A stretch of DNA of 13,535 nucleotides, from assembly GCA_026397035.1 (NCBI GenBank), contig JAPLVQ010000145.1, forward strand, positions 1-13,535. Direction: 5' to 3'. This DNA is from Candidatus Iainarchaeum sp. Its GTDB lineage: Archaea > Iainarchaeota > Iainarchaeia > Iainarchaeales > JAAZKV01. Made by a program: the position numbers and the translations under genes. Below, piece after piece: positions 1 through 6,236 of the stretch. The stretch's first letter is position 1. Every line of letters starts with the position of its first letter. The notes under the pieces were generated by a model. That model worked only from the letters and a program-made list of their open reading frames with translations. It made no database searches and was not told where the DNA came from.

Positions 1-471
1 GAAGTATAATCCTGCAAGGAGTACTCCCGAAACAATTATGATAAATAACTGGAGCGGAGTGATTATTGCGTCAAAAAATTCCATTCCTTTTTCTACTTTT
101 ATTAAATCAATTGATTTCACGTCTGCGCCGAAGAAAAGAAGTATTAGTGACTCAATTAAAATTAGCAGCGCAACGCTTGCGACTAGTTGTATTAATGGAG
201 ACGCTTTTTTCTTGCGCAAACGAGCATAAATCAAGTAATTCATTCCATAACCTAGTCCTCCTGCAAGTAGTATTGCTAGTATTAGTGAAACCCATAAATC
301 GAATTTGAACATTGAGAAAGTTAAATAGAACATGTACGCACCGAAAGCGACAACGGAGCCGTGAGCAAAGTGAACGAATTTGTTTGTGGAGTAGATTAAC
401 GAGAACCCACTTGCGACTAACGCATAAATCGCCCCTGCAATTAAACCATTAATTAGTATTTGAAGCCACAT
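1..471 (-). CDS. livH: LivH-like branched-chain amino-acid ABC transporter permease (5' part, runs off left edge)
   Basis: Inner-membrane permease subunit of a branched-chain amino-acid (Liv/HAAT) ABC importer. The first 157 codons are present and the gene continues beyond the left edge. The N-terminus, MWLQILINGLIAGAIYALVA, and the following segment containing KFVHFAHGSVVAFGAY match the family's conserved 'NGL..G..YAL.A.G' and 'NFAHG...G.Y' blocks. About four hydrophobic segments are visible (roughly residues 5-25, 38-52, 60-78, 94-112), then a stretch that begins another at the edge. Start is the ATG at 471; the next codons are already the family N-terminus. It normally works with LivM, LivG, LivF and a binding protein, which would lie to the left on this strand. 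Family assignment is solid; substrate is inferred from family only. Confidence 0.85.
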   Translation of the reverse strand, partial: MWLQILINGLIAGAIYALVASGFSLIYSTNKFVHFAHGSVVAFGAYMFYLTFSMFKFDLWVSLILAILLAGGLGYGMNYLIYARLRKKKASPLIQLVASVALLILIESLILLFFGADVKSIDLIKVEKGMEFFDAIITPLQLFIIIVSGVLLAGLYF

Positions 472-494
472 GCAGAATAGAAAGTAGTTTAGGG

Positions 495-503
495 TTATTA
501 ATA
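495..503 (-). promoter_or_regulatory. Possible TATA box of the LivH-like gene
   Basis: An AT-rich TATTAATAA-like element lies about 26 bases upstream of the ATG at 471, the distance expected for a leaderless archaeal transcript. It is a weak match judged on spacing and composition only. Confidence 0.3.
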
Positions 504-545
504 CTTATTTGAGCGAGTTAAACAGCCAAAACTCATTTAAATCAG

Positions 546-557
546 TTGTATATACAA
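546..557. promoter_or_regulatory. Perfect 12-bp palindrome overlapping the TATA box of the RHH gene; candidate autoregulatory operator
   Basis: TTGTATATACAA reads identically on both strands and contains the likely TATA element of the downstream gene. It sits 22-28 bases before the internal ATG at 574. RHH proteins bind short palindromes as dimers and commonly repress their own promoter, so binding here would block TBP. The palindrome is seen directly; the operator role is inferred. Confidence 0.45.
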
Positions 558-564
558 TTGATGA

Positions 565-840
565 ATGAATAAAATGATTAATTTGAGGCTTGAAGATAAG
601 CTTCTAAAAGAGCTTGATAAATTTGTAAAAGAAACCACTTTCTCAAATAGGAGCGAAGCAATTAAGGCAGCTATAAGAAAATATATTCAAGATCATGAAA
701 ATAAGCAGTTAATTAAAGAGCTTCGAAGAGGACTAGGTGCAGGAAAGAGACTTGGAATAAAAGAGCCTACAGAAGAAGAGTTTGAAAAAATAAAAGAAAA
801 TGTTGGAAAAGAAATTCAAAAAGAAATGGGTTTGATTTAA
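565..840 (+). CDS. Ribbon-helix-helix (CopG/VapB-type) DNA-binding protein, likely antitoxin/autoregulator
   Basis: A 91-residue protein. Residues 4-11 (MINLRLED) form the DNA-contacting beta strand, followed by helix 1 (KLLKELDKFVKETT) and the turn plus helix 2 (SNRSEAIKAAIRKYIQDH), the classic RHH layout. The C-terminal half is charged and helical (EEEFEKIKENVGKEIQKE), as in antitoxins that bind a toxin through the tail. Two starts are possible: ATG 565, or ATG 574, which fits a leaderless transcript from the TATA element at 546-557 and begins directly with the RHH strand. Its stop codon touches the stop of the convergent PIN gene, so the pair is tail to tail instead of the usual antitoxin-toxin operon. 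RHH identity is confident; antitoxin role is inferred from the neighbour. Confidence 0.8.
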   Translation: MNKMINLRLEDKLLKELDKFVKETTFSNRSEAIKAAIRKYIQDHENKQLIKELRRGLGAGKRLGIKEPTEEEFEKIKENVGKEIQKEMGLI

Positions 841-1272
841 TTACCTAAGTTCTTCTGGCAAAAAAGCTTCTACAATATCCCCTAGATTTTCAAAAAAGTG
901 ATTGTCTCTTGTGACTACTGTTGCACCTTCTCTTTTTGCGAGAAGTGCAATAAGAGCATCATTAAAAGGAATATTTCTTTCTAAGGACATCATTTTTGCT
1001 TTATCTGCGTCTGCATTGGTAATATTTACCCAAACTAATTTATTTTTATCTCGCAAATTTGACAGAACAGTTAACTCAAAATCACTAAAGTTCCAAATAT
1101 TCTTTTTTAATTTCCTAAGCACAACTTCACAATAAATAATCTCATACTTGCAACTTAATGTATCTTTAATAAAATTAAACGCAAATTCTCCAATCGGCAA
1201 TAACCCTGATTTTCGGTCAAAATAATAATCAAGAAAAATATTAGTGTAAACTAAAACCTTTTGCGAAGTCAT
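841..1272 (-). CDS. PIN-domain protein (VapC-like RNase toxin), first active-site Asp replaced by Tyr
   Basis: A 143-residue single PIN domain. PIN toxins are Mg-dependent RNases using four acidic residues. Three are recognisable: Glu49 (YCEVVL), Asp105 (FNDALIALLAK) and Asp123 (VVTRDNHFF). The N-terminal signature, normally 'VLVDTN', reads VLVYTN: codon 9 at 1246-1248 is TAC where GAC is expected, a single-base difference. The strongly conserved Thr10-Asn11 and the hydrophobic context remain, so the fold should be intact but metal binding and nuclease activity are probably impaired. ATG 1272 is the start, immediately before the first strand. The gene is convergent with, and abuts, the RHH gene. 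Possible readings are an inactivated toxin, a PIN protein with another role, or a sequencing error at one base. Confidence 0.8.
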   Translation of the reverse strand: MTSQKVLVYTNIFLDYYFDRKSGLLPIGEFAFNFIKDTLSCKYEIIYCEVVLRKLKKNIWNFSDFELTVLSNLRDKNKLVWVNITNADADKAKMMSLERNIPFNDALIALLAKREGATVVTRDNHFFENLGDIVEAFLPEELR

Positions 1273-1392
1273 GAATCAAATCAAAGAGTAAGAATTAAAA
1301 GTATCTTGTCAAATTAAGGCGATTAATGAATCAATAAAAAGCCGACATAAAGCAAATTAATCTTCAGCAAATAAAATCAACAGCAGCATATG

Positions 1393-2118
1393 TTAAGCTC
1401 TTTTCGGCATAAATCGCCCAAAAAACTGCCTTCTTGATAATTTGACCCAGCGTTCAAGCTCATTTTCCGCAAGAATCTTTTTTCTTTTTTCAGGATGCAA
1501 AAGGAGTTCTTTTACTCCATAATGCATTGCGCCCCAAACCATTGCTATTGTTGGTTTATGCCCAATTTGCCTTTGCAGCATTGGAGCTATGTGGATTTCT
1601 GTTTTTTCTGAGGTTATTGCATTCCTTATTGATAATGCCCCTTTCCCAAGCATTGCCTCCAAAGCTTTTGTTTTCGCCTGCATTAATTGAGGGTTTTTAG
1701 TTTTTCCATTGCTGTGACCATGGTATGCTGTTAATGCTGATGGAGAAACCCAAGCGGTCATCATACCAATTGAAATGGCACTTAAAAATTTTCTACGTCC
1801 TTGTTTATTTTTATATTTATTTGCTAGAACCTGATTCAGCACTGCGAGTGCTGGAACAAACACAGTCCCCACAACTGATCTTCCATCGCTTCGGAATGTA
1901 TTGCCCGCATCAGTCAGCCAAATTTGTTTATTTTCCTTGATTGCCTGAGCCACTAAGTTAGTATATTGCGCCATGGGAATCGTTTCGTTTGGGTTATATC
2001 CTGCACTTTCAAGAATAAGCGCGTCAAAATTTGTTGGTACTTTTTCTGTCAGCGACTGATGTGCGCTAAATATTAAAACGTACTTTGCGTTCGGAGTTTC
2101 AATTATTTCCCAGCTCAT
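1393..2118 (-). CDS. TraB/ChaN/EreA-like superfamily protein (uncharacterised)
   Basis: A 241-residue protein that I place, with moderate confidence, in the broad TraB/PrgY-TIKI-ChaN-EreA fold family. The expected blocks appear in order: an N-terminal His after a strand (YVLIFSAHQS, His20), a strand with a conserved Glu (FDALILESAG, Glu37), an Arg before a helix (SIRNAITSEK, Arg165), and a C-terminal GxxH strand (IAMVWGAMHYGVKELL, His199). A hydrophobic stretch at about 111-130 follows a GRRKFL sequence and may be a buried helix or a membrane segment. Family members include metal-dependent proteases (TIKI) and haem-related ChaN; no activity can be assigned here. The ATG at 2118 has an AGGATTGAT-like ribosome-binding stretch upstream. 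It resembles the two proteins at 7334-8050 and 8145-8858 at the same key positions. Confidence 0.5.
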   Translation of the reverse strand: MSWEIIETPNAKYVLIFSAHQSLTEKVPTNFDALILESAGYNPNETIPMAQYTNLVAQAIKENKQIWLTDAGNTFRSDGRSVVGTVFVPALAVLNQVLANKYKNKQGRRKFLSAISIGMMTAWVSPSALTAYHGHSNGKTKNPQLMQAKTKALEAMLGKGALSIRNAITSEKTEIHIAPMLQRQIGHKPTIAMVWGAMHYGVKELLLHPEKRKKILAENELERWVKLSRRQFFGRFMPKRA

Positions 2119-2212
2119 TTCTCATCAATCCTTTTTAGCTATTTAATGAAACACTTTAGTTATCTTAAGCTTTTTGACTTAATGAGCTTTAACTTTTTCA
2201 CTTTTGTGTCTT

Positions 2213-2302
2213 TTAGCTATTCTTTTTTGACCGTATTTCTTTTAGTATTTTTTCCGCATTCATTTGCGTTACTTCTTTTGCGTTAACCATTCTGCCAGCC
2301 AC
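2213..2302 (-). CDS. Possible 29-residue microprotein or 3' remnant of a lost gene
   Basis: A short frame begins at GTG 2302 and ends TAA at 2213-2215. The deduced peptide contains MVNAKEVTQMNAEKILKEIR, a plausible amphipathic, coding-like composition. The same frame is open a few codons further upstream (RFAGVV) until a TGA at 2324-2326. A TATA-like TATAAAAAT on this strand (2328-2336) lies about 28 bases before the GTG, matching a leaderless start. It could be a small gene or the tail of a gene broken when the neighbouring endonuclease arrived. No homologue is recognised. Confidence 0.2.
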   Translation of the reverse strand: MAGRMVNAKEVTQMNAEKILKEIRSKKNS

Positions 2303-2327
2303 AACACCGGCAAAACGCTTTAATCAA

Positions 2328-2336
2328 ATTTTTATA
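2328..2336 (+). promoter_or_regulatory. TATA box of the LAGLIDADG endonuclease gene
   Basis: ATTTTTATA lies 23-31 bases before the ATG at 2359, the expected spacing for a leaderless archaeal mRNA. Read on the other strand it is TATAAAAAT and could also serve the short frame at 2213-2302. Confidence 0.4.
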
Positions 2337-2358
2337 CTGCTTTTCGGACTGCTCTACT

Positions 2359-3315
2359 ATGAATCCTGAAGAAATCAAAAAGCTTTATTGGAAGGATAAC
2401 CTTTCAACGCGTAAAATTGCACACTTGCAGCACACACATCAAAGAGCAATTATAGACTTTATGAAAGCGCACAATATTCCCCGCAGGAATCGTATAGAGG
2501 CAGTTATTAAGGGGTGCAAGAAATATGACAAAAAAGAATTTTCCGGTAATGAATGCGAAAAAGCTTATCTGCTTGGATTGACATTGGCAGATTTTCGTAG
2601 AAGGCGTCACGGGTATCAAATTAATATTACTGCTGGTTCAACCCACCCTGCATTTATTTTGCTCTTCAGAAAAATATTCGAAAAATATTCTCCCATAAAA
2701 GAATACGTCCGCTATAACAAAGAAATGAATAAATGCGAACGACAAATTGATGTAACTCTTCATTCATCTTTTGATTTCTTACTTGGCCCCAAAGACATTC
2801 CTGAATGGGTAATGAAAGACAACTCTGTTTTTCTTCATTTTCTTGCGGGCTATGCTGATGGGGAGGGAACTCTCAGCATAGGCAAAAGTGACAACAAATA
2901 TGTTTCTTTTATCTTCGCCATCGCTAGCGAAGATGTTGAAATTCTTAAGAAAATCACAGAAAAATTGAAGTTTATGGGTTTCACACCTCTGTTCAAAAAA
3001 ATAAGAACAGTTGGCGAGTTCAACATACTTTGGGGAAAAAAGTTAACTTACACAAAAGACCATTTTCTAGTCAGACTGAAAAAAAAGGTTGAAGTTATTA
3101 GTTTATTGCCAATTCTTCCAATACGGCATCCAGAGAAAATTTTGAAACGCAAACTTATGCTCAAGTTAAGCGGCAGTAGTCTTATTTCTGACACATATGC
3201 AGAATGGGCTGAATTAAGAAATTCTATAAAAAACGAAGTTGAATCCTATCACGCAAAAAACCGGGCGGATTACTTACGCCGGAGCTCTTTCAAAATTTCT
3301 TCGGCGCGAGAATAA
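2359..3315 (+). CDS. Free-standing LAGLIDADG homing endonuclease with N-terminal helix-turn-helix
   Basis: A 318-residue double-motif LAGLIDADG nuclease. Residues 1-42 look like a helix-turn-helix (KKLYWKDNLSTRKIA then a recognition-like helix). Motif 1 is YLLGLTLADF (residues 70-79, Asp78) and motif 2 is FLAGYADGEG (161-170, Asp167). Both supply the acidic metal-binding residue, so the enzyme looks active. Between and after the motifs are the basic beta-rich segments that contact DNA. There is no intein splicing block and no flanking extein, so it is free-standing. The gene starts at ATG 2359 behind a TATA-like box and lies convergent to HMG-CoA reductase, overlapping the last 46 bases of that gene on the opposite strand. 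It probably cleaves a long specific site and spreads by repair; the target is unknown. Confidence 0.88.
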   Translation: MNPEEIKKLYWKDNLSTRKIAHLQHTHQRAIIDFMKAHNIPRRNRIEAVIKGCKKYDKKEFSGNECEKAYLLGLTLADFRRRRHGYQINITAGSTHPAFILLFRKIFEKYSPIKEYVRYNKEMNKCERQIDVTLHSSFDFLLGPKDIPEWVMKDNSVFLHFLAGYADGEGTLSIGKSDNKYVSFIFAIASEDVEILKKITEKLKFMGFTPLFKKIRTVGEFNILWGKKLTYTKDHFLVRLKKKVEVISLLPILPIRHPEKILKRKLMLKLSGSSLISDTYAEWAELRNSIKNEVESYHAKNRADYLRRSSFKISSARE

Positions 3316-4562
3316 CTTATAGCCTTTTCTTGTATCATTTGCAGAGCAACTTTCTCAACCTCTTCACATTTTGCTCCTGCTGTTGTTGCTAAGTTGTATG
3401 CATGAAGCTTAAGGTGCCCGGCTTGGATTCCTGTCGTTACTATTGCCCTCATTGCGGCAAAATTTTGCGCTAAGCCTACTGAAGCGATTATTCTTGCAAG
3501 TTCTTGCGCTGTTTTCACTCCGAGAATTTTTACTCCGAGTTGCGCTACGGGGTGCACTTTTGTCGCCCCGCCAACGAGCCCTAAAGCAAGGGGGAGTTCG
3601 ATTTCCCCGACAAGGTTTCCATTTTTATCCTTGTAATATTTTGTAAGCGGTTTGTATTCTTTTGTAGCATACCATGCGTAAGTGTGCGCGCCTGCTTCGA
3701 TTGCCCTAAAATCATTTCCTGTTGCAATAACCACTGCGTCAATTCCATTCATTATTCCTTTATTGTGAGTGGATGCCCTAAAAGGAGTTGCACAAGCAAA
3801 AGCGTATGCATCAAGTATTCTTTCAACAATCTCTTCGCCTGTAACTTTAACTCCTGCGCTTTTTACACTCTCAAGAAGAGCTTCTTTTGTCCAGATTGTT
3901 TTTGCTCTCGCTTTTCTATAAACAGCAAGGTTTGAAATTATTCTTAGCCTTGCTTTTCCCCCTGTTATTTCTTCAAGCATTGGGGCAAGTTTTTCGTTCA
4001 TTGTGTTTACTGCATTTGCTCCCATTGCGTCGCGCACATCTACAAGTAATTGGACTTCCAGCATTGCCCCGCGTTCTGTTTTGAGTTCAAAGCATTTTAT
4101 GTCTCTTGGCCCTCCGCCGAATTTTACGAGCATCGCGTCAACTTTTGCGAGTGCTTTAAGTAGTTCTGATTTTTTCTCCTGGATTAATTTAAGCGCTTTT
4201 TTTGTGTCCTTCATTTCAACGATTTGTATTTGTCCTATCATTATGGGTTCGTCGGCGCTTGTAGTAAATCCGGAACTCAATTTTGCAGCATTACTTGCAG
4301 CGGCAACAACACTCGGTTCTTCTAGAGCAAATGGAATAATATACTCTTTGCCGTCAATAACAAAATTAGTTGCTACCCCTAAAGGGAGCGGGAATGTCCC
4401 TATCACATTTTCAATCATTCTATTAGCAACCTCAAAAGGAAGCGGTCCTTCTTTAGCTAGAAGCGCTTTTTCACTGTCAGTTAGCGAGAATTCTTTTGCA
4501 ACAATTTCCTGTCTTTCACTTACGCTTTTCTTGTAGAATCCTTCAAAGCTTTTCTTGTCCAA
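3270..4562 (-). CDS. hmgA: Class II hydroxymethylglutaryl-CoA reductase
   Basis: Catalyses the two-step reduction (family reaction) between HMG-CoA and mevalonate, the entry to archaeal isoprenoid lipids. It is the soluble class II type, like the Pseudomonas mevalonii enzyme: MIENVIGTFPLPLGVATNF and PFALEEPSVVAAASNAAK are diagnostic. The four catalytic residues are visible, numbered from the proposed start: Glu82 (EEPSVVAAAS), Lys268 (HNKG), Asp284 (GNDFR) and His387 (GHLKLHA). RDAMGANAVNTM at about 177-188 is the nucleotide/CoA-binding block. Length is about 430 residues, normal for class II. I choose TTG 4562 because a GGAG lies 8 bases upstream and the protein then begins near the usual N-terminus (KSFEGFYKKSV); an upstream TTG at 4616 would add 18 atypical residues. 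The 3' end overlaps the convergent endonuclease gene. Confidence 0.92.
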   Translation of the reverse strand: MDKKSFEGFYKKSVSERQEIVAKEFSLTDSEKALLAKEGPLPFEVANRMIENVIGTFPLPLGVATNFVIDGKEYIIPFALEEPSVVAAASNAAKLSSGFTTSADEPIMIGQIQIVEMKDTKKALKLIQEKKSELLKALAKVDAMLVKFGGGPRDIKCFELKTERGAMLEVQLLVDVRDAMGANAVNTMNEKLAPMLEEITGGKARLRIISNLAVYRKARAKTIWTKEALLESVKSAGVKVTGEEIVERILDAYAFACATPFRASTHNKGIMNGIDAVVIATGNDFRAIEAGAHTYAWYATKEYKPLTKYYKDKNGNLVGEIELPLALGLVGGATKVHPVAQLGVKILGVKTAQELARIIASVGLAQNFAAMRAIVTTGIQAGHLKLHAYNLATTAGAKCEEVEKVALQMIQEKAISYSRAEEILKELRRK

Positions 4563-4570
4563 AAAACCAA

Positions 4571-4574
4571 CTCC
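4571..4574 (-). promoter_or_regulatory. Shine-Dalgarno GGAG deciding the TTG start of HMG-CoA reductase
   Basis: GGAG on the - strand ends 8 bases before TTG 4562. No ATG is available near the family N-terminus, so this site favours the TTG at 4562 over the TTG at 4616. Confidence 0.5.
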
Positions 4575-4684
4575 AAATAAATAAAATAACTTAATGAAAT
4601 TATTAAAATAACTCAATCAAACTTAATTCAACCCCTTATTTAATTAATGATTAAACAATATTTATCTTTTCACAGACTTTTGAA

Positions 4685-6031
4685 TTAAATATCCTTATTG
4701 CTCTCATCAGCTATCTTTTTCACTTGCTGTGATTCGTCAATGTGTTTCATTCCTAAGGCTTCGCTTGCCATTTTGCCGTCAAGGTATTTTATTATTGATT
4801 CGGCGGTTTTGCGTCCGGAGTCTATTGCTTGGATTACTGTTTTTGGTCCGTGAACGCAGTCGCCTGCGGCGAACACGTTCGGTATTTTTGTCTGGTTCAT
4901 TTCGTTTACTTCAATGCAACCGTCTTTTCCTGTGCGTAATGGCGCTTTGAGTGAATCTTCATCATGTTCTTGTCCTATTGCGCATACGACTTTGTCGCAA
5001 TCTATTTCTCCGCGTACGTGATTTTCGTAAATGAGTTTTTCAACTTTTTCTGTCCCCAAGAATTCTTTTACTTTTACACCGAAAATAAACTTTACGTCTT
5101 CTTCTTTTGCTTCTTCAAAATCTTTTAGAGAGATTCTTTGTTTTAACTGTTCTTCGGTTTCTGTTGTGATGCAGGTTACATTTCCGCCTAAACGTATTGC
5201 GCTTCTTGCAGCATCCATTCCAACATATCCTGCCCCTATTACAGCTAATTTTTCATTTGGTGCCACCATTTGTAATCCGCTTTGGTTTAGGTTTACCAAA
5301 AACTTCATTGCGCTCATTACTCCTTTTAGTCCTGATCCAGGTATATCAAGTATTCTTGCTTTTCCTACGCCTGTTCCAATAAAAACAGCATCATATCTTT
5401 TTGATACTTGTTCGAGTGATTCTTCCCCTATTTTTGAGTTTGGTTCAAAATCTATTCCTAAGTCTTGTAGTCCTGATAATTCTCTTGCGACAACGTCTTT
5501 TGGGAGGCGGAATTCTGGTACGCCGTATTTTATTACGCCGCCGAAAGTGTTTGTTCCTTCTAGAACGGTTACGTGCATTCCTATTTGGGATAAGTATGCG
5601 GCTGCTGAGAGTCCGCTTGGACCTGAACCTATTATTGCTATGTGTTTTCCGGCTAAATTGCGTCTTTCTGGATAAGGAGTATTATCTCCAATGTATCTTT
5701 CTATTCCGCCGATACAAACTGCTCCTTCTTTTGTTTTATTGAGAATACAGTTTCCTTCGCATTGTTTTTCGTGTTGGCAGATTCTGCCGCAAATGCTTGG
5801 AAAAAAATTTTTTTCGCGTATAATATCCGCTGCTTTTTTTGTATCACCTTCACGAAATATTTTAATGAAACTTGGGATATTTACTTCCGCAGGGCATCCT
5901 TTTACACAATTAGGGACGGGACACTGGATGCAGCGCATTGCTTCTGTTATTGCTTGTTCTTTAGTAAAACCAGTCTCGACTTCTTTGAAAGTAGTTTTTC
6001 TTTCTGCAAGTGGAATTATTGGTACTTTCAT
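4685..6031 (-). CDS. gltD: GltD-like FeS/FAD pyridine-nucleotide oxidoreductase (glutamate synthase small-subunit family)
   Basis: A 448-residue flavoprotein of the glutamate synthase small-subunit/NfnB/SudA family, which passes electrons between NAD(P)H and a partner through FAD and [4Fe-4S] clusters. The N-terminal cluster domain has Cys34, 37, 42, 46 (CIQCPVPNCVKGC) and Cys81, 85, 91, 95 (CGRICQHEKQCEGNC). The FAD site is IIGSGPSG (133-140); the nucleotide site is VIGAGYVG (264-271); the C-terminal FAD block is NVFAAGDCVHGPKTVIQAI (385-403). After the second dinucleotide strand, where NADPH-specific members carry an Arg-rich 'YRR' segment, this protein has CITTETEEQL, so NAD(H) use is possible. 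ATG 6031 follows a GGTG ribosome-binding stretch. No large glutamate synthase subunit lies in the window, so the partner and true reaction are open. Confidence 0.85.
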   Translation of the reverse strand: MKVPIIPLAERKTTFKEVETGFTKEQAITEAMRCIQCPVPNCVKGCPAEVNIPSFIKIFREGDTKKAADIIREKNFFPSICGRICQHEKQCEGNCILNKTKEGAVCIGGIERYIGDNTPYPERRNLAGKHIAIIGSGPSGLSAAAYLSQIGMHVTVLEGTNTFGGVIKYGVPEFRLPKDVVARELSGLQDLGIDFEPNSKIGEESLEQVSKRYDAVFIGTGVGKARILDIPGSGLKGVMSAMKFLVNLNQSGLQMVAPNEKLAVIGAGYVGMDAARSAIRLGGNVTCITTETEEQLKQRISLKDFEEAKEEDVKFIFGVKVKEFLGTEKVEKLIYENHVRGEIDCDKVVCAIGQEHDEDSLKAPLRTGKDGCIEVNEMNQTKIPNVFAAGDCVHGPKTVIQAIDSGRKTAESIIKYLDGKMASEALGMKHIDESQQVKKIADESNKDI

Positions 6032-6236
6032 ACTTACACCAACTCAAACTTGATTCGGTTTGAATCCTATTAAAAAAACTTTAATTAATAGCCCTCAAGC
6101 AAAGCGACTCACTCACCCACCAAGGCGAATTTAATTGGGGGAAAACAAGTATAAAAACCTTTGGAACAAACGAAAGCGAAAACGACGATTGACGAAGTGT
6201 TTTGGGTTGTTTATTATATACCAATGAAAAAAGAGT
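6032..6236. other. 205-base intergenic region between fni and the GltD-like gene
   Basis: Holds the likely fni terminator (T run at 6228-6233) and the GltD-like gene's promoter. A + strand TATA-like AGTATAAAAA near 6150-6159 has no convincing gene behind it. No tRNA, box C/D RNA or riboswitch pattern was recognised. Confidence 0.4.
6228..6233 (-). terminator. Oligo-T terminator after fni
   Basis: On the - strand the fni stop codon is followed within a few bases by CTCTTTTTTC. Archaeal termination commonly uses such U tracts without a hairpin, and no hairpin is apparent here. Confidence 0.4.

Larger units (their letters stand above)
2119..2358. other. 240-base intergenic region upstream of the endonuclease gene
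   Basis: Contains the presumed promoters of the divergent genes at 2118 (-) and 2359 (+) and a short - strand open frame at 2213-2302. No RNA gene or repeat was recognised. Confidence 0.4.

Noticed and set aside
1740..1800. Twin-arginine-like motif GRRKFL followed by a hydrophobic stretch, and a second SRRQFF near the C-terminus of the 241-residue protein
   Set aside because: A Tat signal must be N-terminal; these are at about residues 108 and 228, so secretion by Tat is not supported.
3443..6073. Long + strand open frames opposite hmgA and the GltD-like gene, for example 4003-4536 and 5031-5675
   Set aside because: They are antisense shadows of strongly conserved - strand genes, with compositionally odd translations and no motifs.
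6149..6224. Small + strand gene or RNA behind the TATA-like element near 6150
   Set aside because: No conserved RNA fold, box C/D signature or convincing open frame follows; only the promoter-like element is seen.
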